Of a DNA stretch of 36,378 nt, positions 1 to 8,942 are shown piece after piece. A program made the position numbers and the translations under genes. Position 1 is the stretch's first letter. The number at the start of each line of letters is the position of its first letter. Below the pieces are notes generated by a model. That model did no database searches and was not told where the DNA came from. It was given only the letters and a program-made list of their open reading frames with translations. Location: assembly GCA_945869825.1 (NCBI GenBank), contig CAMBQF010000013.1, forward strand, positions 1 through 36,378, given 5' to 3'. Origin of the DNA: Chitinophaga pinensis (GTDB lineage Bacteria > Bacteroidota > Bacteroidia > CAMBQF01).

Positions 1-419
1 GCTAAAGGCTCTAAATGGTGCAGGGTATCTTGCAGTATGCAAATATCAATAGTACCATCAGCAGGGTGGCTATCAAATATATTTTCGTAGCTCCATGTAA
101 AGCCTGATACATCGCCAAACTGCGACCAATAATTAATACGGGCTGGTAATGATGTTTCGTAAAACTCGAGCGTGGTGCCGAATACTTTATGGCCGTTCAG
201 GGCAAGGAAAATATCGGTAGTACCGTAGCCGCAGCCACAGTCAAAAATAGCGGCGTTTTTATCGGTAACGTTGCGTTGTATGTACTTTAAACGCTCGATA
301 AAATAAGCCTTGCGGAAGTAAAACGACTTTTCATCGTTTAAAAACTTATAGTAGCTGTGCAGGTGCGGGCTTTGCTCCAGCTCTTTTAAAAACAGTTCGA
401 AAAATTCCTCAGCGCTCAT
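1..419 (-). CDS. SAM-dependent methyltransferase, C-terminal part cut by the window edge
   Basis: Reverse-strand translation from ATG at 419: MSAEEFFELFLKELEQSPHLHSYYKFLNDEKSFYFRKAYFIERLKYIQRNVTDKNAAIFDCGCGYGTTDIFLALNGHKVFG...; DCGCGYGTTD fits SAM-binding motif I. Open to the window edge, so absent from the ORF track. Confidence 0.8.
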   Translation of the reverse strand, partial: MSAEEFFELFLKELEQSPHLHSYYKFLNDEKSFYFRKAYFIERLKYIQRNVTDKNAAIFDCGCGYGTTDIFLALNGHKVFGTTLEFYETSLPARINYWSQFGDVSGFTWSYENIFDSHPADGTIDICILQDTLHHLEPL

Positions 420-515
420 ATATTCAAGGCGAAAATACGGTGGAATCCTGTTAGTTTAAAATTTAATATTCAGCCCGATTTAAATTTGGGCTAAAGCCCT
501 CGCATTTAGTGCATT

Positions 516-545
516 AATTGCCCCGACCTAAAGGTCGGGGCAATT
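516..545. repeat. Perfect palindrome AATTGCCCCGACC-TAAA-GGTCGGGGCAATT (13-bp arms), REP-like or terminator downstream of mgtE
   Basis: Direct reading; preceded by a second small inverted repeat gggct-aa-agccc (488-499). Confidence 0.75.
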
Positions 546-584
546 ATAATTTTCACCCATCAGGGCTTATAACTCTTTAGTAAA

Positions 585-1940
585 CTAAAACATTCCGTAC
601 AATATACGGCCTACGGTAAAGTAGATAAACAGGCCCAGAATATCGTTAGTAGTGGTAATAAACGGCCCGGTGGCCACGGCGGGGTTTACTTTGTAGCGGT
701 GCAGTATCAATGGTACAACGGTACCAAATATTGCCGCGAAGCAAATAACAGTTATCAGGGCTATGCTAACGGTAATGCTCAATGCCATAGAGTCTGAAAA
801 CAAAATATTGTAAGCAAAGACCAGCGATGAGCAGATAGAACCGTTTACCAATGCCACTGCCAGTTCCTTCATCAACCGGGGGAACATGCTATCATCGCCA
901 ATGGTTTTGTTGGCTAAGCTTTGCACCACAATAGCCGACGACTGTACACCCACGTTGCCACCCATAGCCGCTATAAGGGGCATAAATATGGCCATTTCGG
1001 GGTGAATTTGTATTTGGGGCTCATAGTTGCTAATAACCTTAGAACCCAATATACCACCAAACAAACCTACCATAAGCCACGGCAAACGGGCACGGGTTAG
1101 CAGCCATACACTATCGCCCGACTCTACATCCTCTGATATACCTGATAGTAACTGAAAATCTTTTTCGCTTTCTTCCTTAATAACGTCTACCACATCATCA
1201 ATAGTAATCCGGCCCTGCAAATGCCCCTGATAGTCTACCACCGGTATAGCCACAAGGTCGTATTTCTGCATAAAGGTTGCCACCTCTTTGGCGGGCATAT
1301 CTGTAGTTACCGATTGTATATCGGGGTCGTAAATATCGGCAACGCTGCTTTGGGTGCTGGCTAATAACAACTTTTTTAATGATAGTTTGCCTTGTAACCT
1401 ATCATCATCATCAACCACATAAATGGTGTAAACAGCATCAATATCTTCGGCCTGGCGGCGCATTTCGCGCACGCAGCGCAACACCTTCCAGCCTATGTTA
1501 ACCCGTATAAGCTCTTTGCCCATAAGGCCACCGGCGGTGTCCTCATCATACTCCAGCAGCGATTTAATTTCATCGGCCTGCTCAATATCCTCCAGTTGCG
1601 ATAATACCTCTTCCTGGCGCGATTCAGGCAGCTCGGCAATAACGTCGGCGGCATCGTCTGTCTCCAGATTATCAATCTCCCGGGCAATTTGCTGGGTAGA
1701 TAATGAAGCCATAAAGCGCTCGCGCACCTCTTCTTCCATCTCTACCAGCACATCGGCAGCGGTATCTTTATCAAGCAGATTATAAACAAACTTGGCTTCG
1801 TGCAGGTCTAACTCATTGATAACCTCAGCAATATCGGCAGGGTACAATTCATCTAAGGCGCGTGTAACCGCCTCTGTATCACCTAACTCAATGTCGGTAC
1901 GCAGATGGTCAAAGTATTCGCGTGTTAGTTCAAACTGCAT
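585..1940 (-). CDS. mgtE: Magnesium transporter MgtE
   Basis: 451 aa with MgtE N-domain (ELYPADIAEVINELD...), two CBS domains, and C-terminal TM region (PLIAAMGGNVGVQSSAIVVQ, ATGPFITTTNDILGLFIYF). Confidence 0.95.
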   Translation of the reverse strand: MQFELTREYFDHLRTDIELGDTEAVTRALDELYPADIAEVINELDLHEAKFVYNLLDKDTAADVLVEMEEEVRERFMASLSTQQIAREIDNLETDDAADVIAELPESRQEEVLSQLEDIEQADEIKSLLEYDEDTAGGLMGKELIRVNIGWKVLRCVREMRRQAEDIDAVYTIYVVDDDDRLQGKLSLKKLLLASTQSSVADIYDPDIQSVTTDMPAKEVATFMQKYDLVAIPVVDYQGHLQGRITIDDVVDVIKEESEKDFQLLSGISEDVESGDSVWLLTRARLPWLMVGLFGGILGSKVISNYEPQIQIHPEMAIFMPLIAAMGGNVGVQSSAIVVQSLANKTIGDDSMFPRLMKELAVALVNGSICSSLVFAYNILFSDSMALSITVSIALITVICFAAIFGTVVPLILHRYKVNPAVATGPFITTTNDILGLFIYFTVGRILYGMF

Positions 1941-1990
1941 GGTACTAATAGCCTATAAACGGCTGCAAAGGTGGCATTTTTATACTTAGC

Positions 1991-2008
1991 AGCTAACACC
2001 TGTTAGCT
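1991..2008. promoter_or_regulatory. Palindrome AGCTAACA-CC-TGTTAGCT in the divergent mgtE / LysE-family intergenic region
   Basis: 8-bp perfect arms, 2-nt spacer; about 50 bp upstream of the mgtE start. Confidence 0.45.
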
Positions 2009-2052
2009 AAAAAAATACGCTTATCTAACAATTTATTAATATTTTGCGGCCA

Positions 2053-2691
2053 ATGTTAACGGCAATTAGTTCGGGCATATTACTCGGCGTAATTATAAGC
2101 TTTTTGATAGGCCCTGTGTTTTTCGGGCTTATCCAAACCAGTATACGCCAGGGTTTGGGCCGCGCAATGATATATGAGATTGGCACCATACTAAGCGATA
2201 CCATTATCCTTTTTTTGTGCTACCTGGGCCTTGCCAAAATACTGGCAGGCGACAGTTACCGCCACGCCATAGGCATTGCCGGTGCCATTTTGCTATTTGG
2301 TATGGGCTTGTACCCGTTGGTTTTTAAAAAGAAAAAAAAGCCAGCCGAACAAGGTGTAGAACCTATTGACGATAAAAGCCACCCCTTGGCATTAATTTTA
2401 AAATCATTCCTGTTAAACACCATCAACCCATCGGTTATTTTATTCTGGATATTTCAGGTAAGCCTTGCTGTATCTAACTTTGGTGGCAAACAGGGCATTA
2501 TAATAACCCATTTTATAGCGGTACTTAGTACCATGATATTATTTGACTTTTTAAAGGCATTTGGGGCTAACAAGATAAAAAAGTACCTTCGACCTCGCAC
2601 TTTCGATCTTATTGCTAAGGTAGAAGGCGTATTATTGATTATTTTTAGCGTAGTTATTTTGGTGCGCACTTTTTGGCCTACCGAAGCTTAA
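2053..2691 (+). CDS. LysE-family translocator / amino-acid exporter
   Basis: Start of SGILLGVIISFLIGPVFFGLIQTSIRQGLGRAMIYEIGTILSD is LysE-like; multiple TM segments. ATG at 2053 preferred over the TTG at 2044. Confidence 0.85.
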   Translation: MLTAISSGILLGVIISFLIGPVFFGLIQTSIRQGLGRAMIYEIGTILSDTIILFLCYLGLAKILAGDSYRHAIGIAGAILLFGMGLYPLVFKKKKKPAEQGVEPIDDKSHPLALILKSFLLNTINPSVILFWIFQVSLAVSNFGGKQGIIITHFIAVLSTMILFDFLKAFGANKIKKYLRPRTFDLIAKVEGVLLIIFSVVILVRTFWPTEA

Positions 2692-2723
2692 TTTGGCCCT
2701 TAACCCTTCCCGAAGCATAGGGA

Positions 2724-2741
2724 CCCTCTGCCAAAAGAGGG
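2724..2741 (+). terminator. Putative terminator after the LysE-family gene (CCCTCT-gccaaa-AGAGGG)
   Basis: 6-bp stem; ATAAATTTTTT follows after a short gap. Confidence 0.45.
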
Positions 2742-2759
2742 GAAATAAATTTTTTCAGT

Positions 2760-4007
2760 ATGAAAAAGATTTTATTTGCAATTCTTGTTTTAACGGTGTT
2801 AAAATCATCGGCACAAATTGCCTGTGTCAACCTCAATACAACAAACTCGCCATTACCAAACAACACCATTTACTCTATCTCATCGCATCCGTTAGACTCT
2901 GTTAGCATTGATAATATCTGGGTAGGCACCAATGGTGGTTTAGTGCATTATAATGCAGGTAACTGGAGTATATACACAACAGCCGACGGCCTGCCCGATA
3001 ACTCTATACGCAGCGTTTATGTGGCGCCCGACAGCACCGTTTGGTGCGGTACTTTTACAAGTGGCCTTGTTAAGTTTAAAAACGGGGTGTTTACCACCTT
3101 TAACACTGCCAACTCTGGCCTGCCCGATAACTTTGTAAAAGCCTTTGCCTTTGAAGCCCCATCGACTGTTTGGATGGCTACCACGGGAGGTTTGGCCAAA
3201 ATAAAGAATGATACCATTACAGCCTACAACCTATCGCAATTAGGTTTAGAATCTAACCACGTTGCTGCTTTAGCGGTAAGACCCGATGGCATTAAAATTA
3301 TTGGTATGGTAAATGGTGGCTTTGCCTATTTTAACGATACTACATTTACTTTTTATACCAACAACAACTCTGGCCTGCCAGACAATACCATTGCCGGCAT
3401 AGCAGTAGACGAGCTAGGAAATCCTTATATGGCTATGCCATCGGGCGGGCTGGTGGCACACTTTGGCGGCAATACCTTTCAGGTATATAACCAGGGCACT
3501 ATACCTGGTATGGAGAGCAACAGCTTTCGCTGTGTTGTTAAAGACCCCTGGGGTTTTTGGGCCGGCAGTGTAAACAAAGGCGTGTTCCGCAAAATGGGTA
3601 CGGGCAACTTTATAAACCAGGCCAACCTGGGTATTGTAACCCCTGCCGTACCTGCCGACTTTATACTATGCGGCCACTTTACTCCCTACGCTTTTAAAAA
3701 CCAATATTTAACCGGGTGGTTTGGCAGCGACCAAGAAGGCCTGTACAACATAACGGCGGTAACAGGTGTAAACCAAACCCCTGTAGATAACTCTGTAACC
3801 CTTTGGCAGGGCACTAACGGGCAACTACTTGTAAAAGCCGATAGCAAGCTACTACAAGTGCAAGCCTATAGCATTGATGGCCGCTTATTGGCCGATAATC
3901 AACCCGAAGGCACTTCTACCCTACTCCAGCTACCAAATACCGGCATGGTGGTTATCCGCACCGTAACAGCTAAGGGTGTTAGTGTGGGGAAGGTGGTGGT
4001 GGAGTAA
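2760..4007 (+). CDS. Secreted two-component-regulator-propeller-type beta-propeller protein with degenerate C-terminal sorting domain
   Basis: Signal peptide MKKILFAILVLTVLKSSAQ; repeated DGLPDNSIRSVYVAPDSTVWCGT / SGLPDNFVKAFAFEAPSTVWMAT / SGLPDNTIAGIAVDELGNPYMAM blades; C-terminal VQAYSIDGRLL...VVIRTVTAKGVSVGKVVVE. Confidence 0.8.
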   Translation: MKKILFAILVLTVLKSSAQIACVNLNTTNSPLPNNTIYSISSHPLDSVSIDNIWVGTNGGLVHYNAGNWSIYTTADGLPDNSIRSVYVAPDSTVWCGTFTSGLVKFKNGVFTTFNTANSGLPDNFVKAFAFEAPSTVWMATTGGLAKIKNDTITAYNLSQLGLESNHVAALAVRPDGIKIIGMVNGGFAYFNDTTFTFYTNNNSGLPDNTIAGIAVDELGNPYMAMPSGGLVAHFGGNTFQVYNQGTIPGMESNSFRCVVKDPWGFWAGSVNKGVFRKMGTGNFINQANLGIVTPAVPADFILCGHFTPYAFKNQYLTGWFGSDQEGLYNITAVTGVNQTPVDNSVTLWQGTNGQLLVKADSKLLQVQAYSIDGRLLADNQPEGTSTLLQLPNTGMVVIRTVTAKGVSVGKVVVE

Positions 4008-4073
4008 TTCTCCCCTTTCGGTCTGGCTGCATTTGCGAGATTGCAGCAAAATTTCGCCTTTTTAGAAAACAAA

Positions 4074-4097
4074 AAGTCCCGCTTGGTGGCGGGACTT
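4074..4097. terminator. Terminator-like hairpin AAGTCCCGC-ttggtg-GCGGGACTT between convergent genes
   Basis: 9-bp perfect stem with A-rich left flank; lies between the propeller gene (+) and yebC (-). Confidence 0.75.
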
Positions 4098-4117
4098 AAA
4101 CTACAGTTCGTTATTTA

Positions 4118-4831
4118 TTATCGTAGTGTATGAAATACGTTTAGCACATCATCGTCGGCTTCAATTTTGTCTATCAACTCCAGCACCTCTTCTTCGTGCT
4201 CGGGTGTCAAGTCGGCATAGGTGTTAGGTATGCGTTGCAAATCGGCACTAATAGTGTCTATCTTCCGCTCTTCCAGTGCTTTTTGCATGGTGTTAAAGTC
4301 GGTATAGTCAGTGTATATGTACAACACGTTATCCTCCTGGTCTTCCACAATCTCTTCCAGGCCAAAATCTATAAGCTCCAGTTCAAGGTCTTCAATATTG
4401 CGACCTTCGGCGCCTATTTTAAACACCCCTTTGCGGGTAAACATAAAGCTTAGCGAACCCGATGTGCCCAGCGTGCCGCCGTTACGGTTAAAGTACATAC
4501 GTATGTTGGCAACGGTGCGGGTAGGGTTATCGGTAGCACACTCTACAAAAATAGGTATGCCGTGCGGGCCGTAACCTTCGTACGATACCTCTTCAAAACC
4601 ACGCTCGTCTTTACCTGCTGCCTTTTTAATAGCCGCATCAATGCGGTCTTTAGGCATGTTCAGGTTTTTGGCATTTTGAATAGCCACACGCAAACGCGGG
4701 TTAAACTCGGGGTCGTCAGTGCCGTTTTTTACAGCAAGTGCAATCTCCCTTCCGGCCCTGGTAAAGCCTTTGGCCATTTTATCATAACGGGCAAACATCT
4801 TGTGCTTGCGTTTCTCAAATCCACGTCCCAT
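4118..4831 (-). CDS. yebC: YebC/PmpR-family DNA-binding regulatory protein
   Basis: MGRGFEKRKHKMFARYDKMAKGFTRAGREIALAVKNG and IFVECATDNPTRTVANIRMYFNRNGGTLGTSGSLSFMF. Confidence 0.93.
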   Translation of the reverse strand: MGRGFEKRKHKMFARYDKMAKGFTRAGREIALAVKNGTDDPEFNPRLRVAIQNAKNLNMPKDRIDAAIKKAAGKDERGFEEVSYEGYGPHGIPIFVECATDNPTRTVANIRMYFNRNGGTLGTSGSLSFMFTRKGVFKIGAEGRNIEDLELELIDFGLEEIVEDQEDNVLYIYTDYTDFNTMQKALEERKIDTISADLQRIPNTYADLTPEHEEEVLELIDKIEADDDVLNVFHTLR

Positions 4832-4867
4832 TTAATATGCTATATAATTTGGTGCAAAAATAATCAT

Positions 4868-5974
4868 TTATTCAGATAACAAAATATACCCCCATTTACC
4901 GTCTTTTTTAACGGGTATAAGTCCATCAACACAATTGCCTGCCTGCTCAAACTGCGGGGCTACAATCTTTTCGCCTGCGGTATTTACCACGCCAATGTAG
5001 CCATCCATTTTAACAGTAGCAACCCCGTCAGAGAATTTAGACACTTTCTCAAACTCCATAGGAAAAGGCTGGTTGCCCGATTGGTTTAAAAAGCCATAGT
5101 AGTGGCCGTCTGCCACCGGCAGGAAGCCTTCGCTAAAGGGCCCGTCTGTCCACCACCCTGCTTTTAGGGTAAAAAGCTTTTTGCCCGTTTTATCGTAATA
5201 AGTAGCCACACTGGCATCTGCATTACTCTCAAACACCTCTATAACACCGTTGGTAAAGTTAGCCTGCATATCAAACTTAAAAGGTATTACCACAGCGCCT
5301 TTGGTATCTATAAACCCAAACTTGCCGTTTTTCTGCACACAGGCCAGCCCTTCAGAAAACCTCCCGGCATCCTCATATTCCATAGGTATTACCAGCTTGC
5401 CTTTAGTGTTGATATAGCCCCATTTATCTTTTAAGGCTACGGCACAAAGGCCATCGCCAAAGGTGCCTACGTTGGTATAGGTAAGTGGCACAACGGTGGT
5501 TCCTTTGGTATCGTAAAAACCATATTTAAGCCCGTAGAAAAAGTAGGTCATATGGTTGCTAAAGGGCAACAGGTTGCCATATTTGCAGGGCACAATCTCT
5601 TTACCAAAGGTATCAATAAAACCATAGTCGCCTTTTTGCACTTTGGCGCAGCTATCGCTTACGGGGAATATTTTCTCATAATCCTTTTCGCACAGCACCC
5701 TGCCTTTGCAATCAATAATACCCACCTTGCCATTGGCGCGTTTATATGATGTTACCTTCTCGGTAAAGGGGTTCAGTTCGGCAAACTCCACAGGCACTAC
5801 CTCTTTGCCGTTGGTATCAATTGCGCCAAACAGGCCACCCTTTTTAACTATGGCAAGGCCATTGCTAAAGTCGCCCGCATCATCGTAAACAGGGTTTACC
5901 ACCCACGAGTACCCTACCTGAGCTTTGGCGCTAACTACAAGGGCTATTGCCAGTAAAAAACAAAATCGTTTCAT
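4868..5974 (-). CDS. Secreted WG-repeat protein
   Basis: Signal peptide; repeated KDGKWGYIL / KDKWGYINTKGKLVIPMEYEDAGRFSEGLACVQKNGKFGFIDTKG units. Confidence 0.9.
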   Translation of the reverse strand: MKRFCFLLAIALVVSAKAQVGYSWVVNPVYDDAGDFSNGLAIVKKGGLFGAIDTNGKEVVPVEFAELNPFTEKVTSYKRANGKVGIIDCKGRVLCEKDYEKIFPVSDSCAKVQKGDYGFIDTFGKEIVPCKYGNLLPFSNHMTYFFYGLKYGFYDTKGTTVVPLTYTNVGTFGDGLCAVALKDKWGYINTKGKLVIPMEYEDAGRFSEGLACVQKNGKFGFIDTKGAVVIPFKFDMQANFTNGVIEVFESNADASVATYYDKTGKKLFTLKAGWWTDGPFSEGFLPVADGHYYGFLNQSGNQPFPMEFEKVSKFSDGVATVKMDGYIGVVNTAGEKIVAPQFEQAGNCVDGLIPVKKDGKWGYILLSE

Positions 5975-5988
5975 TTGGTTTATGTATT

Positions 5989-7824
5989 ATGGCTATTTTC
6001 GGGCATAAATCTATGAAAAAGCTGGCTGACAATAAGGCAAAACACCAACAACTCCCGTTTTTTTCGGGGGCGCGGCTGCATTATGCCCTTATAAGCCTGC
6101 TTACATTGGTATTATACATAAACAGTTTGAAAAACAGCCTGGTAAACATTTACAACCCCGGCATCAAGAGTATTTTGGCAAAACCTCTACCTACTGATTT
6201 TTTTGATGTATTTACCACCCAACCTCAGCTGGGCCACTTTATTTGTATTGTGATATATGCTTTTACCGTGGCGGCATTTTATATTTTTTTGCGCCGTTGC
6301 TTAAACAACCAAAATGCCTGGTTGCCTTTATTATCAACCATTTTGTTTATTACCTACCCGGCACATACCGAGGTAGTGAATAATATAGCCAATTGCACTA
6401 TTCAGCTATCGCTACTTTTTAGCCTGGTTGCCTGCCGCGCTTTTTTAAGGTATGTTGATGAAAACAACCGCATACAGCTTGCCCTGGGCTTTTGTATGTT
6501 CTGCATGGCCTTATTGTTAAATGCAAACTGTTGGGCATTTGTAGCTATAGCACCGCTGGCCATATACTATTTCAGGGCTAATAAAAGTGCCGCTATAACC
6601 ACAGCTAGCGGACTTTTAGCTTTAACCTCAGCCTATTACATTATTGTTGCGGTGCTTGTACCACTAACAGGCCGCGAAATGCTACTTACAGAAAACCCAT
6701 TAGCGGCAGAACCCGGCATTGGTATCCACATAGCGTCGGCATTTTATTGGCTTAGCCACTATATACGGCTACTTATTTTACCTTATCCGCTGGCATCGTT
6801 TTATGGCTATAACCAATTACCGCCCACCACTTTTGCCAACCCGTTGGCTATCTTGTCGCTACTGCTGCATATTGGCTTGTTGGGCTATGCACTATGGGGC
6901 CTGAAAAAAAGAAGCATACTTAGCTTTGCAACATGGGTTTATTTATGTGGAATTATTACCTACAGCAACCTTTTTGCACCTGTATATGGCATAGTGGGCG
7001 AACGCTTTTTATACATAGGCTCTATAGGATTTTGCATTGCCATAGCCTACGCCATTATCCATCTGGCAAAGCTAAACACCTTGCCTGCAATGCCATTAAA
7101 AGCAAACACTGTAGCAATGGGTATGCTGGCACTGTTCTTAATTCCTTATTCTGCCATAACCATAAGCCGCAACACCGACTGGAAAGACACCCTTACCCTT
7201 TTAAGGCACGATGTAAAGGTGGTTAAAAACTCGGCCAAGGCCCATGGCGAACTGGCTATGGAGCTCCGCCGCCAGTTTAAAAGGCTGCCCAATGGCAACC
7301 CTAACCGCGCAAAACTAGCTGCCGAAGCAGCCGAACACTTTGAAAGGTCGATAAGGCTATACCCTAAAAACAATGAATACCGCAACCTGTTGGGTTGTAT
7401 CTATTTGTTTGAAGAGCATAACCCGTCAAAGGCATTGCCCGAGCTACGCCTGGCCGTTGCCAACAGCAAAAACCCATCGGTAAAATACCTGCTAGACCTA
7501 GCCAACTGCTACCAGGCAAAGGAACCGCGGCAACTAGACAGTGCCGAAAAGTACTTTCTTAAGGTACTTGATACTGATAGTTTGCACATACAGGCGCACT
7601 ACCAATTAGCTAAAAACTCCTACCTGAAAGGCGATACCACCACCGCTAAAAACATCAACCGCAGGTTTTTAAAACTACACCCCGACAACCCCCTGCCATA
7701 CCGCAACCAGGGCGACTTTTACCTTATTGAAGGCGATACACTAAAGGCCCGCGAATGGTATAGAAAAGAGAAGTACTACCAGGACAGGCTAGTAACCAAA
7801 CCCAAACAAACAGACGAAGAGTAA
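5989..7824 (+). CDS. Polytopic membrane protein with C-terminal tetratricopeptide repeats
   Basis: Many hydrophobic segments then TPR-like region (AAEHFERSIRLYPKNNEYRNLLGCIYL, AEKYFLKVLDTDSLHIQAHYQLAKNSYLKGD). Track start 5947 overlaps the divergent WG gene; ATG 5989 or 6013 more likely. Confidence 0.8.
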   Translation: MAIFGHKSMKKLADNKAKHQQLPFFSGARLHYALISLLTLVLYINSLKNSLVNIYNPGIKSILAKPLPTDFFDVFTTQPQLGHFICIVIYAFTVAAFYIFLRRCLNNQNAWLPLLSTILFITYPAHTEVVNNIANCTIQLSLLFSLVACRAFLRYVDENNRIQLALGFCMFCMALLLNANCWAFVAIAPLAIYYFRANKSAAITTASGLLALTSAYYIIVAVLVPLTGREMLLTENPLAAEPGIGIHIASAFYWLSHYIRLLILPYPLASFYGYNQLPPTTFANPLAILSLLLHIGLLGYALWGLKKRSILSFATWVYLCGIITYSNLFAPVYGIVGERFLYIGSIGFCIAIAYAIIHLAKLNTLPAMPLKANTVAMGMLALFLIPYSAITISRNTDWKDTLTLLRHDVKVVKNSAKAHGELAMELRRQFKRLPNGNPNRAKLAAEAAEHFERSIRLYPKNNEYRNLLGCIYLFEEHNPSKALPELRLAVANSKNPSVKYLLDLANCYQAKEPRQLDSAEKYFLKVLDTDSLHIQAHYQLAKNSYLKGDTTTAKNINRRFLKLHPDNPLPYRNQGDFYLIEGDTLKAREWYRKEKYYQDRLVTKPKQTDEE

Positions 7825-7826
7825 CC

Positions 7827-8228
7827 ATGCTTAAAATAGAACACATAGGCATTGCCGTAAAAAATATAGAAGAAAGCAACAACCTTTTTGCTAAATTATT
7901 TGCCCGCCAAGCCTACAAAACAGAGGCGGTGGAGAGCGAAGGGGTATCTACCTCTTTCTTCCGGATGGGCGACAGTAAAATAGAGCTGTTGGAAGCCACC
8001 AACCCCGATAGCGCAATTGCTAAGTTTATTGAAAAACGCGGCGAGGGTATACACCACATAGCATTTGAGGTAGAAGATATTCATGCTGAAATGAAACGCC
8101 TGGAAGCCGAGGGTTTTCAATTGATAAACAAAGAACCCAAACCCGGCGCTGATAATAAGTTGGTTTGTTTTTTACACCCTAAAGGCACTAATGGGGTGCT
8201 AATTGAATTGTGTCAAGAGATAAAATAA
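7827..8228 (+). CDS. mce: Methylmalonyl-CoA epimerase (VOC family)
   Basis: MLKIEHIGIAVKNIEESNNLFAKLF...GEGIHHIAFEVEDIHAEMKRLEAEGFQLI...FLHPKGTNGVLIELCQ is characteristic. Confidence 0.92.
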   Translation: MLKIEHIGIAVKNIEESNNLFAKLFARQAYKTEAVESEGVSTSFFRMGDSKIELLEATNPDSAIAKFIEKRGEGIHHIAFEVEDIHAEMKRLEAEGFQLINKEPKPGADNKLVCFLHPKGTNGVLIELCQEIK

Positions 8229-8271
8229 GGTGCTAGGGACTAGGTGTTAGGCGCCAGGTGCAAGAAAAAAT

Positions 8272-8937
8272 TTAACTAAATAACCCTCTAACATCTTCTT
8301 TTGGTGATTGTAGGTGATAGGTAACAATACCCAACGCATTGGCCGCTTCTATATTGGGTAGGTTATCATCTATAAACAGCGTTTCTGCCGCGTTTAGTCC
8401 TTCCTGCTTTAGCAGCTGCTCATAAATATCAGCATTAGGTTTGCGCTTACCCACTTTGTAAGAGTAGTATACATTGTGAAAATAGGGCGCAATATTATTT
8501 ACGCCATGTGCCGATTTAAGGTATTGATCTACTGCCGCTATATGCAGCGCATTGGTATTGCTGAGCAAGAAAGTGTTATAGCTGCTTTTAAGGTTGGTTA
8601 GCAATTCCAGCCTTTCGGTGGGTATTTCGCCCAGCATAGCATTCCAGGCAGAAATAACTTTGTATACTGTGTCACCCTCCATATTAAGGTGTGAGGGCAA
8701 CAGGTTTAGTATCCTGTTTATAAATGCCTCAGCTCCTAAAGCACCAACCTCAAACTGATAAAATACGTGGCTTTCTTTTAGCTTGCCCATCAGGTCGGGC
8801 AGGTTGTCTACCCCAAGTTCGGCAAAAGCTTTGTAGGTACGGTCCATGTAAAGGTCAATAATAACCCCGCCATAGTCAAATACAATATTCTTAATGCCCG
8901 AGTGTTCAGGATTAATAAGCTTAACTGTATGCTGCAT
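8272..8937 (-). CDS. HAD-family hydrolase
   Basis: NIVFDYGGVIIDL motif I, LLSNTNALH motif II, KRKPNADIYEQLL motif III, TLFIDDNLPNIEAANALGI motif IV. Confidence 0.88.
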   Translation of the reverse strand: MQHTVKLINPEHSGIKNIVFDYGGVIIDLYMDRTYKAFAELGVDNLPDLMGKLKESHVFYQFEVGALGAEAFINRILNLLPSHLNMEGDTVYKVISAWNAMLGEIPTERLELLTNLKSSYNTFLLSNTNALHIAAVDQYLKSAHGVNNIAPYFHNVYYSYKVGKRKPNADIYEQLLKQEGLNAAETLFIDDNLPNIEAANALGIVTYHLQSPKEDVRGLFS

Positions 8938-8942
8938 GGTGA

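Noticed and set aside
1495-1785. Plus-strand ORF (96 aa) inside mgtE
   Set aside because: Antisense to a clear mgtE frame; Ser-rich low-information translation typical of shadow ORFs.
2693-2905. 70-aa plus-strand ORF overlapping the propeller gene start
   Set aside because: Out of frame with a good signal-peptide gene and spans a terminator.
4868-5974. Repeat array suspicion
   Set aside because: Explained by protein-level WG repeats.
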